Made by a program: the position numbers and the translations under genes | Source: Escallonia rubra | Taxonomy: Eukaryota; Streptophyta; Magnoliopsida; Escalloniales; Escalloniaceae | Assembly: GCA_033065855.1 (NCBI GenBank) | Contig: JAVXUO010002348.1 | Coordinates: forward strand, 186,001-250,000 | Direction of reading: 5' to 3' | Length of the DNA: 64,000 nucleotides | The notes under the pieces: generated by a model | Database searches by the model: none | What the model saw: the letters and a program-made list of their open reading frames with translations, nothing else | Told to the model about the DNA's origin: nothing | Shown here: in pieces, positions 50,020 to 61,159 of the stretch | Position numbering within the stretch: the first letter of the stretch is position 1 | Layout: the number at the start of each line of letters is the position of its first letter

Positions 50020-51423
50020 GGGATAATTGTAAATAATACCCTTGTGGTTTGGAGTAATTGTAAAAAGACCTCTATTGTTACAAAAATTGCAAAGGCCTCC
50101 CTCTAGCCCTTAGTTTGTTGCAATTGTTAGAAAAATCATCCAAATTTAACGGGGCGTGCTTTTCACGCTCTTGAAAAATGCACGTAGTAAAAAATTTATA
50201 TACTAAAAGTACCCTCCATCTTTTTCTCTCTCCCAAACAAGTCCCAATTCACCAAAACCCAACCCTAGCCACCACCCTCACCACCACCGCTCTAGTTTGT
50301 CACCTGCGCCACCCACAATCGGTGCCACCACCACCTCGGCCCTGTGCGCCTAGCAGCCACCAGCCCCGTCACCGTGCGCCGCCGGTGTAAGCCACTTCAC
50401 AATCCCGACTCCACCACCATGTCTGCCACTTGCGCCACCCACAATCGCCGCCACCCTATTTCGAGTTTTTTCCCTAAACAATACTGTTTTAAAACTTAAT
50501 TACCAATCTACTCCATTTTGAAACTTATTTACCCGAGTACCAAACTTTTGAAAATCGTTATTTGAAATCACTACTTCAAAGTAAAAATCGTTGTTTGAAA
50601 CAGTGATTTCTACCTTAAAGTAGTGGTTTCAAACAGCGATTTCTACTTTAAAGTAGAAATAAAGTACAAATCGCTGTTTCAAACAATGATTTTTACTTTG
50701 AAGTTGTGGTTTCAAATGGCGATTTTCAAAAGTGTGGTATGCGGGTAAATAAGTTTTAAAATGAAGTAGATCGATTGGTAATTAAGTTTTAAAACAGTAT
50801 TATTTAGGAAAAAACTCACCCTATTTCTCATACAATCTCGCCGCTGCCAACTTCTGCACACAATCCCAATACCGCCAACAGCCCACGCAATCTCGCCGCC
50901 ACCATCACCGCAAACCAATCTCACAACAATTCGATAATCGAAACCCCAAACTTTGATCAAACCCTAATCAAACCCCCAAACTTAGATTGAACCCTAATGC
51001 CGCCGCTGCGGCCACCAATAATTCAAACCCTAATCGCACAAACTAAAATCTGAGGGTTTCAAATCGCACATTGCGATTTGAAACCCTAAATCTGAATTTG
51101 TGCAATTCGGGTAAACAATCGAATCAACATCTTACGCCACCGCCAGCCCCATTGATCCCCGCTTGCGTGCCCGCCATCGATCCAAGGCAGTTGGCCTTCG
51201 TGCATGTCCAGATTTAAGAATCTCGTGAAGAAGGAGAATCATATAGGAAAAGAGAAGTGGAAAGGGCGTGCCATTCTCATTTATATAGACATTTTTGCCA
51301 TTCTGTTACAGAAAGTTTACGGTGCAGCACCTTTGCAATTTCATGTCTTTATGCAATTTTTGTAACAATAGGGGTCTTTTGGCAACTACCCCAAAACACA
51401 AAGATATTTTTTGCAATTATCCT
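50020..51423. mobile_element. Mutator-like non-autonomous element with dated empty site, 1.4 kb
   Basis: The left end GGGATAATTGTAAATAATA (50020) and right end, in reverse AGGATAATTGCAAAAAATA (51423), form inverted repeats of about 80-100 bp. Both contain CTATTGTTACAAAAATTGCA. They are flanked by the perfect 9-bp duplication ATCTTTAAT (50011-50019, 51424-51432). In copy B the same site reads TTCAATCTTTAATCCACCC once, with no insert. The core holds C-rich (CCACCACC, CGCCGCC) sequence and a nested palindromic element at 50463-50817. No transposase is present. Confidence 0.95.
50463..50817. mobile_element. Nested palindromic MITE, 355 bp
   Basis: Two arms of ~170 bp are near-perfect inverted copies and almost meet in the centre. 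They begin GAGTTTTTTCCCTAAACAAT and end with the inverse of GAGTTTTTTCCTAAATAAT. A 10-bp duplication, ACCCTATTTC (50453-50462, 50818-50827), flanks the element, most like a Mutator-type target. It interrupts the C-rich core of the larger Mutator-like element. Confidence 0.88.
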
Positions 51424-52311
51424 ATCTTTAATCCACCCATATGGGCATATATTCCATAAAAGGAATTTCAAGTGTCAATAGTGTGTCGATCAACAACTTG
51501 AATAGGAGTAGGAGTGACACCAAATTGATCAAAAACTTGGCACAAAACTTCAACCAAGCAACAAGCATGTTCTGTATATGTCATTGTTTCGTGAAAGTTG
51601 CAATTTATTGTCCGTCCAAAAAGTTATTAAGAGTTGACAATCACAATACATTCGCTAGCCAGGTAAGTGGATTGGGTGGACACATTCTCACATAGCTATG
51701 AGTGGGAAGCTTTGAGCTTCCCAAAAGAAGAATCACAGAAAATGAGATTTTGCAGCTTTTGTGGATATCATGTTGGCTACTGTCAAATAATAATTACCTT
51801 TTCCAAATATTCTTCGAGAAAATTGCATTTTACCATCTAATCAGTAATGTTCGTGGTTATCGTATGTTAACCATATCTCATGATTTTTCACTTTAAGCCA
51901 AAAAGAAAAACGTGCTCAGTCATGAAAGATGAAAGTCAATAATCTTCATCACCAAGTTTGTAGCTTTTATTCCATTTGACCTCAAAGCATTCAATCAACT
52001 TGCGGTTGATCGATACTCAGTTAAACTAGGGTGTGTTTCAGGCTAAATGCAATGTCTCTCCCAACACCAAAAAATAATTTTTTCAGTGTATCTATACAAA
52101 GAGTTAGAATATCAAAATAAATAATATTTCAAATTCTATGATGGATCCAAGTAAAAAGGAGAGAAAGAGAGAAAATGGCAAGATGGTGAGTAAAAATCAA
52201 AGAGAAAATGAGTTATATGCAGTTACAAATGGGTGAGGAAAATGAGTTATATGTAGTTACGTACAAGTAGGAGGTCGGGTTATTATTTAAATTATTTTTA
52301 TGACTATTGTT

Positions 52312-52905
52312 GTAACATCCTGTACTTTTTCAAGCTGTTAGAAATAATTATCAGTTAGTCCGAAAAATAAAAGGGTGATAATTTTGAGCGATAGTCGGGA
52401 ACTAGTAGAGTATGAAAGGTTAAAATGGTTTTTGGGGTCAAAATGTAACTTTGTAAAGTTTTGGAGCCATTTTGTAATTATGGGTTTTGGAGGCTATTTT
52501 GCAATTATGAAAAATAGGTATGACATGTGTCAAATTTTTAAAAAAATTTGTCTTAAGAGTGGCCACCTTCTGCTTATGGAGTGGTGACTAATGAAGATAA
52601 ATTATAAGAAAATAGATTAGTGTATCGGTGAAAATGGGCTCTCGATTTATTTAATAAAGCATATCAGATCATTTTTATCCAAACATTTTAGGAGAACCTT
52701 ATAATACTGATATGTGTCAGTGTCTAAAATTTCGATCCGTTTTGATACCGATAGCTATTTTTAACGGAACCAGCCTTTGAGCGCTGGATCCGAATACCGG
52801 TTAGGGATTTTCGAGTGAAAAAAATTTGCGATATATTTTTTTAGTCCAAAAATTATTTCAGGTTTAAAATGTTGTTCCTGTTCAATTTGTATACTATATA
52901 AATAA
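52312..52905. mobile_element. Possible truncated LTR fragment
   Basis: Starts TGTAACATCCTGTACTTTTT, an LTR-like beginning. It continues with TTAACGGAACC and GAATACCGGTTAGGGATTTT, sequence reminiscent of Ty3/gypsy LTR interiors. No matching 3' terminus or target duplication was found. It lies between duplication copies A and B. Confidence 0.35.
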
Positions 52906-53924
52906 ACATGAATGAGCTTTGAAGAGAACGAACCACGAGCCGTTCATGAACAACTTGATTCATTTACAGCCCTGTCTAGGAGTATTAATCAAAGTCCTTT
53001 CTTTTTTGTCCCTCCAACCATGGCACAAAATCTTGACAATAGTTTTCTTCCACTCTTCTTCATGATCCACCCCTACCTCATGATAACTAGGTGGCTTCAA
53101 ACCTAGACTATATTGCTCATAGCCTTATCCATAGTCGCAAAGGTGTCAAAGTTCACGATAATTAATGCAAAATTCCCGCGACATAAAGAAATCTTGTTAT
53201 TGCACTACAAACCCGATTTCTCGTCTCCTTTTCAACTTTTTCAATTTCAAAAAATGGGGATGGCTTCTTCTTTCTTGGCCTAACTGCCACTTCAGGTCCA
53301 GGGCAAGAAATATCCTTTTCATAAGTAACAGTTGGAATTTATTACAGATCATTGTGTAATGTTTATGCATTTTGCGATTCAAAGGATTGATCTCCTAAAT
53401 GTAAAAAAGAATCAAATTCGTAATGATTACTTTTCTATTTTGATGAATGATCTCCCATAGTCTGATCTCTCTGTCGAACACTTGCAGTTCATGGCAGGTT
53501 ATGGCGTAATTTTTATGTGCAATTATTTTTTGGTAGGTATTTTAGGTGCACTTGATCGTTGCGAAGAGTATGCATGCATTATCCATATTGGCCGTTCAGG
53601 AGATTGATATCCTAAATAGGAAAGGGTCAAGCTTTGTTACCGAGTTGGTGTGGCTAGTGTTAGTCCATCAGCCTCCTTCTATGACCTTTATTCTTGACAA
53701 GCACCATTTACCAGTTATGAAAGCTAGGTCAGCAGTTGCATTAATGCCAAGGTTTCTAGCAATCTTAGACTGGTTTGCTGCTTAAGAAAACCTGCAAAAC
53801 TCGAGGGGTATTCATTCGCTAAGTATATCTCTAAGTAGAAGACTTCATTAGAGCGCCAGATGTTCTTGTTGGTAAGAAACAGAATCCGACTAGCTTCCTG
53901 GAAAACTTTGCAGATCTGAACTCA

Positions 53925-54945
53925 AATGCCTTTTCTTGTTTAGTTTTGCAGTGCTTGATTTCGACGGAGCAGCAATAAGGTGTGCAAACGCAGCCACAAC
54001 GGCAATGACTGATATTTGGGAACCAGAGTTTGCAAGCAAACTCTGCAAAAAGAAAGTTAATATATAGGAAGCAAATGAGAGAACATAAAAGAAGGTGGCA
54101 TTATTAAATCGTCTGTAGGCAGCGGTGGGCTACACTTCGTGCCACACCACGAATACAAAAAGGATAACTAGACCAAAATCTACGTAAACACGAGCGCACA
54201 GTGTTGGAAACAGACCAGAATAAAACATCACTTGAGAATTGCAGAAGATAAGTTGGAAGATGGAACGTGAACTGTTTCTTAATTTCCTTCACCTCAGAGC
54301 ACGCAGCCACCATGAGGTTCTTCCATGGAATACACGAAAAAAAACGTTGTAGTCATAGAAAATCATGATAACCTTGTAAAATGGCAAAAATGAGAACAAG
54401 AAATCGTGATAACAACGAATTTGCTTATAATTGGACGGAAGAGGTTTCCAAATCAAATGTCTTTTGAGGAGCTCTATCATCAAGAACGAACATCCAGTGG
54501 CAGGATTGGCGTTGAACATGCTTCCTAGCAATCATCTAAGTATGACTTAGTACATTATTAACTCATCCGTATAAATTAAGCTATTAGCAGTTTTTTCCAA
54601 ATTGTTATACCTGCAGGTTGGCCTTCATGGGAACACGAAAGGTAATGAGAGCAGGTGCGCCATAGTAAATGGTCTTCATTCTTGAATCCAATCAAAAGAA
54701 TTGAATGGGAAACTAGAGATCCACTAAACATGTAAATATAGAAAACAAATAAACAAGAGAGTGCATACATTAGAAAAAAATGTTAAGTTAAAGCTTGGAA
54801 GAATATTAGAGGCTAGAGACTAGTGTGTGTTGTGACTTACGCATCAAGTTTGTCCCATAAGTTGGAAGTGTTGCCAATGATGGAATCAAAGACATCGTGA
54901 CTCCAACTATCATCACTAAAGGCTTTACATCATATGCAGTTCTGA
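53925..54945 (-). pseudogene. TRAP-beta pseudogene lacking exon 1
   Basis: This copy holds equivalents of exons 2-6 of the gene at 44121-46399. Exon 2 (~54942-54841) has a 2-base net insertion. Exon 3 (~54729-54612) is frameshifted after SLVSHS. Exon 4 has an extra GTTC-type insertion giving a stop after the LDVRS codons, and its GT donor is now GA. The microexon keeps GTGAAG (~54280) but its following GTAAG has become GAAAT. The last exon (54042-53927) changes LLAKYGS to LLANSGS, and one inserted base removes the normal stop. Exon 1 and promoter are absent. Confidence 0.92.
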
Positions 54946-55128
54946 AATGTTTCATGAAATCAAGGTTGGCTACATCTCAAACAACCAGATTTCAACAGTT
55001 TTACAAACCGAAATGTCATTGTTATATAGAAGCTGGCAAGTGATAATCACATCACAGTTCAACTAATATTCCTACAAAAACCATATAGAAAAAAAAATAT
55101 GAGAGCATTCCTGGTATATCATAATATT

Positions 55129-56322
55129 GAGTGGTTGTCTAACACCACGTCATCGGTCTAAGTGGTGTTAGACTTTCACTTATATTTTACCAACTAAGCA
55201 AACTTGTCAAATAGTGAAGTTATTTACCATGGTTAATGAAAGTTTAAAATTCAAAATTTCACAAATTTTAAGCAACCGCCAAGTATTTTTTTACCACCAT
55301 TCTCTTTGTGCTCCTTAATTTCTCCCTCTTCTCTTTCATTTTCATCAACCACCATCACCACCATCATCCACAAAAATCTTGTGCAGCGCTGCTATTAGCG
55401 ACACCACCGCTCCTGAAACTCACTACACGTGTATTCGGCAAGAAAGCCAGTTTACTTTCCATTCTTCTTTTTCATTTCTGACGACAATGCCATGGAAATA
55501 AAGATCAAGATAGAATTACTAGATAGTATGCCTATCCAGTAAGAGTAAAGATCCATTTCCTAATCTCCAATGGTTATAGGTTGAAAAAGAAGAAGTTTTT
55601 GAACATAAAAACAGAAAAATAAAAAGAAAAGTGGCAAATCACATGAGTAACCTTATCTGTTACACTTGGGGTTTTGTCAAAAAAAAATTCCATGATGAGA
55701 AATTCAAAAGTGCAAACAAATCTAAGAATCTGAAATCATAGCCGATTCCTCTAGCTATTTTAGTCGATAAGAGGTAGACGCCTTTTCTGACTTTGTATGC
55801 TTGAAAAATGATGGAAGAGAGCAGATCTGCGCCGAAAATCCTTTGTCTTGAATCAATGCCCGGCAAAGCGACTATTCAGTCAAATGACCGGAGTTGTGAT
55901 GGTGACGACGGTAGCGTCAAGGTGGTGATCATGGCTCCCACCGGAAAATAGTGCCACATCCTTTCCACCACCAAAGGTCTCCACGGCTTCTACCTCCATT
56001 AGTTCAAACAGTCTTTCCTTCTTTTGTTTGTCATCCCAGAGAAGAGGGAATCTAGGTAGGATGCTACTCTGTAGTCATGTGTGTGTCTCGGTGAGTGAGA
56101 GTGAGAGAGAGAGATGAGCTGCTGAGACATGAAAGGATTAGGGTCGGAGATGTGGGTTTTGTATTTTTTATTTTTTAATTGATATATTTTTAATTACTTA
56201 AACATATAACTATCTAGCTGAATAGATGTCTCACTTACTATTTGACAATCTTGCTTAGTTCGCACAATATAAGTGAAAGTTTAACATCGTCTAAGTCAAT
56301 GACGTGGTGTTAGACAACTACT
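55129..56322. mobile_element. TIR element inserted in copy B, 1.2 kb
   Basis: The left end GAGTGGTTGTCTAACACCAC (55129) and the reverse of the right end, with AGTTGTCTAACACCACGTCA, form inverted repeats of ~90 bp. Both contain ACTTTCACTTATATT and ACTAAGCAA. TAATATT flanks both sides (55122-55128, 56323-56329), with ends ambiguous by a base or two. A hAT or Mutator class is possible. The interior contains non-TE-like, UTR-like sequence on the minus strand (GA-rich stretch near 56100, open frame at 55660-55866) that may be captured. No transposase was recognised. Confidence 0.75.
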
Positions 56323-56768
56323 TAATATTTTCTCAGCATATATAGTATCATGATTCGTGTGAGTATGCATGTTTGTGTGGGCGCGCACATGCATGTGTGT
56401 TTCTATGTGCAAGGGAGACCCGAGATTCCAATCCAAGCACTTAAACATTATCAAAAAGTTTGTCCTAGGCATTTCACCTTGCCTTCATCAGTCACAACAC
56501 ACAACGAAGCACTATGCTTTCAGAGCATACGTGATGCTCAAACTTGCAAGTCCCAGTAAGTTTCTCGAAAACACAAGACAAGCATTATGGAAAATTCTTA
56601 TGACTTGTCCGTCCTTTTTTGGGCAATTTTGGACGCAACGAACGAATATGATGAGCGTGAAAGAAAGGTCATCCTTATGACTTGTCCGTCCTTAACGGAA
56701 AAATCCTTCCATCTCTCCAGATTTCCTATCATTATTATTTAGCATCTTACCAAAAAAGCTCTAAACAC

Positions 56769-56787
56769 CGGGGGGGGGGGGGGGGGA
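56769..56787. repeat. Poly-G tract
   Basis: An almost pure run of G residues in copy B where copy A (~49114-49127) has poly-A. A homopolymer this long is prone to length error. Confidence 0.85.
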
Positions 56788-58530
56788 GTTGCCGAAACCA
56801 AGTAATTCAACCAATAAAGTTTTCAATTGTATGTGTGACTGATTCAAGTCTACGTAAAAGATGATAGAAATGGAAGTACTTTAACACAGAGAGAGGGTGT
56901 GATACCCCATTAAACACGGAACCCTGTCCTGATGAAGCGATCTTTGGAGTTATTACTTAACAATTATCGTAAAAAAAATAGACAAAAGGTATTTTCACGT
57001 CTTGTCCAATGATCTTAAATGTTTGGGTAACCGGAGTGAACGCTTGAAGTAAAAAGAGAGTGGCACCAATGGAGCGGGATGACTTGAGTGCCTAACCCAT
57101 GGTTTGACAATAGTCCCTTAATCTCTACCTTTGGCTTGTGCATAAACATAAATCGCTTCAAAAGTGAAACCTTACACAAGTGACCATGTACGTCTTTTTT
57201 GCTTCTGATTCTGAGAGCAGGTATCAGTTCCAACTGTGCATGGAAGAGAAGGTCTAGCATGAAAGACAAGGGCCAATCTGGGTAGCAAGGATGACAGGCC
57301 TAGAAACCACTGCTGAGAAAGGCCAGTGATAGCTAGCTGGCTAAACGCTTGACCTACCCTATCGGTAAGAATTTAGGCAAGCCATCCTTGGCTACCAAAC
57401 ATGACTCTCTGTCTCCATACAAGGCCACTCTTCCTCCCACTGATGCCATGACCTAATCTCCCTTACAAGGCATCTATATATAGGCGAAGACTGAACTAGG
57501 GATGAGGAGATAGTAAGATTCCCAAATTGACAACGTAAATATAGCTTAGCTCCCCGTTGCCTCCTTATCAGTCTCTCCACGAGCAAAAGCATTTTATCTG
57601 AAAACGTCTCTCGTGGAGATTCAATCTTTAATCCACCCATATGGGCATATATTCCACAAAAGGAATTTCAAGTGCCAATAGCGTGTCGATCGATCAACTT
57701 GTACGAGTATGCGTGACTCCAAATTGATCAAAATTTTGATCTACCTCCATCACTTTTAGCACACAATTTCAACCAAGCAACAAGCATGTTCTACATAGAT
57801 CATTGTTTCTTGAAAGTTGCAGAATATTGTCCATCCAAACGATTATTAAGACTTGAGAATCACAAGACATTCGCTAGCTAGGTAATTGGATTGGGTGGAC
57901 ACAAGCTGGGACTTACTACAACATGAGTTGCTTTGAACAGCGACAGCCGGACCCATACTTGCCCTTTGACATTCTCACATAGCTATAAGTGGGAAGCTTT
58001 CAACTTCCCAAAAGAAGAATCACAGAAAATGAGATTTTGCAGCTTTTGTGGCTATTGTCAAATACAGTAATAATTATCTTTTCCAAATATTCTTCGAGAA
58101 AATTGCATTTTAATTACCATGTAATCAGCAATTTGCATGGTTATCATACTTTAAACCATATCTCTTTCTTCACTACTCACTCCAACATTCTCATGGTTCT
58201 TCAGTTTACGCCAAAAAGAAAAATGGTGCTCAGTCATGAAAGACGAAATCGATGATCTTCATCACCAAGTTTGTAGCTTTTATTCCATTTGACCTCAAAG
58301 CATTCAATCAAGTTGGGGTTCATTTATACTTCACTTAGACTAGGGTGGGTTATGGGTTTACTACATGCATTGTCCGTCCTACCACAAATTAAAATTTTGT
58401 TCTGTGGATCTATACAAAGAGTTAAAATATCAAAATAAATATTATTGCAAATATAATATGGACCCAAGTAAAAAAGGGGAGAGAGAGAGACAAAATGGCA
58501 CGATGGTGAGAGAAAATTAAAAAGAAATGA

Positions 58531-59119
58531 GTTATATGCAGTTCCAACTTCCAAATGGGTGGGAAGAAGTGGGTACTGGGGTAGAAAATAGGAGAGCATT
58601 AGGATGTCAGGTTAATATTTTAAATTATTTTCATGACATTTTTAAAAAAAAAAATTAGGAGTGAAGTAGATGGTTTCAAACAGTTATTAAAAAAAAATTT
58701 GAATTGAAAGTTAAAAAAAGGTTCACCATAAAAGTTTTGTCCCTTAACATGTACCAGTAGCTGTGGCACCTGCCAAGAGATGAAGTTAAATGTGAAAGCT
58801 ACCTATATAGCTGGTAGTTATTTGTTGCTGCTTTTTGTTTTTTAAGTTTTAAATTTCAACTCATATTTACCAAGTGACACCATTCAGATATATCACTTGT
58901 CATTGCCGAGGTTCCACGCGAACTTGGTTATTCCCTTCGTAAGAAGTACCAATAATCATGGCAGGCGATTCGTATGAAAAAGTACTATTGCGGTATACTT
59001 TTTTTGCAATATCAAGCATTATTCTTAAGATATGTATTTTTTGGAATGAATTTCAAATTTTGAAAACCATGTATGTCCGCTAGGTAGTTATTTTGCATGT
59101 AAATAATGTTTTTGTGTTG
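58531..59119. other. Non-coding stretch between copy B and solo LTR
   Basis: AT-rich sequence with no recognised gene, RNA or element boundary. Confidence 0.5.
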
Positions 59120-59989
59120 CTTTATGTTGCCGAGGAAAGATGGTTCGCATGCCACGTGAGGTGCCACAAAGGATGCAGTCTGCGTTGGCTTCCAAGTAGA
59201 CAAAGTGGGAGACAGCAAGGATGGAGTAAGGGCTGAGAGCAAGGCTCCCCAGACAGGTCGCGAGGGCTGGCAGCGCCGCGCAGGCAGGGTGACGACGAAC
59301 AGGGCCAGCGGTCGACGGTCCGTGTCAAGGGTGCAGCGTCAAGAGTCCGATGTCAAGGGTCCAAATGTGTTTCTCTCACTAGAACTCCAGAGAGAATGGG
59401 TTTTAGAGAGAGAAAGTGAAATGTGGAAATGAGGGAGTCGTCCTTGAATAAGCTCCAGAATCCACTATATATAGGCACAAATATGCGCGTGTCATCAGTC
59501 GACACGTGTCGTCCTCCGGGAGTGACACGTCGCCGTAGGGGGTCTCGCAGTCTTGATTGTCCGTCGAAGTGCCGGTCCCCGAGTTCGTGCCGCCCTGCCC
59601 TTACAGCGTCCCTCTGCCTGTCTGAGGAGACTGACTACACTGCGGTAGCATGGTCAGAGTAGCCCGTTGCCCCAGCCTCCAGTCCAAGCCCTTACTGAAT
59701 CCCACGAGATGCGTCAAGAGACGCGCCGAGATCCTGGCAGCGGTGAGGGTTGCCCCTGCAGCCAACTGCCAGGCGTGCCGGATACGATGCCTTCCGAGGA
59801 CCTGCTCCCGTCCCGGAGTGGCTCGCGGTTCATTGCCCTGGCGGTGTCGATGATCAATGATAACATGAGCGCACATGCTATGCTTAGGGTCCGTGGCGAG
59901 GGGTCCTCGTGCCGGAGCACTACGAGCGGAGCCCCCCGTGAGTCCGTCGGGTGATTGTGTCAGCGATGGCCTTAGAGTTGTAAGCCCAT

Positions 59990-60330
59990 CCTTGTTGCGA
60001 AGGCCGGAGCCTCCGGTTGATTGTGCCCGCGAGGGCCGGAGCCCCCGGTTGAGTGTGCCCGCGATGGCCGGAGCCCGTCGGTTGATTGTGCTGGCGAGGG
60101 CCGGAGCCCCCGGTTGAGTGTGCCCGCGATGGTCGGAGCACGTCGGTTGATTGTGCTGGCGAGGGCCGGAGCCCCCGGTTGATTGTGCCCGCGATGGCCG
60201 GAGCCCGTCGGTTGATTGTGCTGGCGAGGGCCGGAGCCCCCGGTTGAGTGTGCCCGCGATGGCCGGAGCCCGTCGGTTGATTGTGCTGGCGAGGGCCGGA
60301 GCCCCCGTTAGTTTGATTGAGCCGGCGAGG
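59990..60330. repeat. Minisatellite, ~32-bp GC-rich unit
   Basis: About ten units alternate between GCGAGGGCCGGAGCCCCCGG and GCGATGGCCGGAGCCCGTCG types joined by TTGATTGTGC, suggesting a ~64-bp higher-order repeat. Located in the U3 part of the solo LTR. Confidence 0.92.
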
Positions 60331-60484
60331 GCTTCATGGTCGCGAGCCCGTCCCGCCGCGAGGGCCGGAGCCCCGTCACTTTGATTGAGTCGGTGACAGA
60401 GCGTCGCGCTACCGAAGATAGCGGGTGAGTGTTGTTTGGAGCGAGAAGTCAGTGCCACTCGGCAAGTTCCCCCCTTCGCAGGGC

Positions 60485-60665
60485 AATGGAGGCCGACCCC
60501 TTTGGGGAGGCCGACCCCCTTGGGTGGCCGACCCCCTTGGGGTGGCCGACCCCCTTGGGGTGGCCGACCCCCTTGGATGGCCGACCCCCTCTTTAGGGGG
60601 GTGGCCGACCCCCTTACAAAGTGGGTGGCCGACCCCCTTCTTAGGGGGGTGGCCGACCCTTCGGG
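60485..60665. repeat. Minisatellite, ~18-bp GGCCGACCCCCTT unit
   Basis: Around nine units of (T)GGCCGACCCCCTTGGGG with variants carrying AAGTG or CTTTAGG insertions. Located in the distal U3 of the solo LTR. Confidence 0.92.
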
Positions 60666-60984
60666 AGGGAAATGCACTTTCGATCGCCGTTTGAATGCTT
60701 AAGGCGCGGAGCACTTTGACCGAGCAATCTTGTTGAGCGATGTTGACCGCCAAATGGGTGACGTGTCGTGCCACTAGGATCTCTTAGCGGGCCCCGGGGT
60801 GCGGTCCAGAATAGGTTATGAACACTTTATATATAATTATGTGAGATCAAAGTGGTATTGTACTAACTATCAAACATTGTTCACTTTATATGTAGCATAG
60901 GAAGATCCATAGATAGATACGAGCCGACTGCTAAAGTATAACTATTTAAATACACACTTATATCGTCATGCGAGCCGACTGCTA

Positions 60985-60992
60985 AAACCCTA
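60985..60992 (+). promoter_or_regulatory. Telo-box (AAACCCTA) before ribosomal protein SA exon
   Basis: AAACCCTA lies 35 bases before the ATG at 61027. This motif is typical of plant ribosomal-protein and translation-factor promoters or leaders, supporting derivation of the exon from a genomic gene copy rather than a processed mRNA. Confidence 0.5.
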
Positions 60993-61026
60993 CCTGCAGC
61001 AGCAAAACTTAACCGCCGACAGAAAT

Positions 61027-61159
61027 ATGGCGAGTGGGCAGAAAGTGCTAATAACGAAGGAGGCGAACATACAGATGATGTTGGCCATAGAAGTCCATCT
61101 CGGCACCAAAAACTATGACTTCCAAATGGAGCACTATGTCTTCAAGTGCCGCAACGACG
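61027..61159 (+). pseudogene. RPSA: Orphan first exon of 40S ribosomal protein SA
   Basis: Encodes [20 protein letters not shown] (~9-28), then [14 protein letters not shown], and stops at a GT donor (GACG/GTAAC), where the family continues with IYIINLGKTWEK. The match to plant RPSA is clear, but normally fixed residues differ: family LGTKNC...FQMERYVFKRRND has become LGTKNY...[13 protein letters not shown]. No exon 2 is found before the window ends. A real gene whose intron was filled by the LTR at 62784 and continues past 64000 remains possible; substitutions and the nearby duplicated end favour a decayed copy. Confidence 0.75.

Larger units (their letters stand above)
41400..52240. repeat. 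Segmental duplication, copy A
   Basis: Homologous in direct orientation to 52975-58530. Matching blocks are 41400-42257 with 52975-53770, 43985-45600 with 53815-56600, 48965-50019 with 56630-57638, and 51424-52240 with 57630-58530. Copy A uniquely has Tourist-like elements at 42258-43730, TRAP-beta exon 1 with its promoter and a Mutator-like element (45600-48965), and a second Mutator-like element at 50020-51423. No gene was recognised in 41400-42257. Confidence 0.88.
52975..58530. repeat. Segmental duplication, copy B
   Basis: Diverged direct copy of 41400-52240. It lacks the region equivalent to 45600-48965 and the Tourist and Mutator elements of copy A. It has its own 1.2-kb insertion (55129-56322) and a ~70-bp extra stretch near 57905-57975. 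It contains the TRAP-beta pseudogene. Confidence 0.88.
59125..60824 (-). mobile_element. GC-rich solo LTR with minisatellites in U3, 1.7 kb
   Basis: The plus strand begins TGTTGCCGAGG and ends GGTTATGAACA, so either strand has TG...CA termini. CTTTA flanks both sides (59120-59124, 60825-60829). On the minus strand a TATA box (CCTATATATAG, ~59477-59467) follows ~1.3 kb of repeat-rich sequence and precedes ~340 bp, the order U3-R-U5; this sets the orientation. The repeats are a ~32-bp unit (GGCCGGAGCCCCCGGTTGA, ~59990-60330) and an ~18-bp unit (GGCCGACCCCCTTGGGGT, ~60485-60660). No internal coding region or partner LTR is present. The 358-codon open frame at 59601-60677 is a by-product of the repeats. 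Confidence 0.87.

Noticed and set aside
59601-60677. Longest single open frame in the window (358 codons, minus)
   Set aside because: It runs through two GC-rich minisatellites inside a solo LTR, is purely repetitive, overlaps other open frames and matches no domain.
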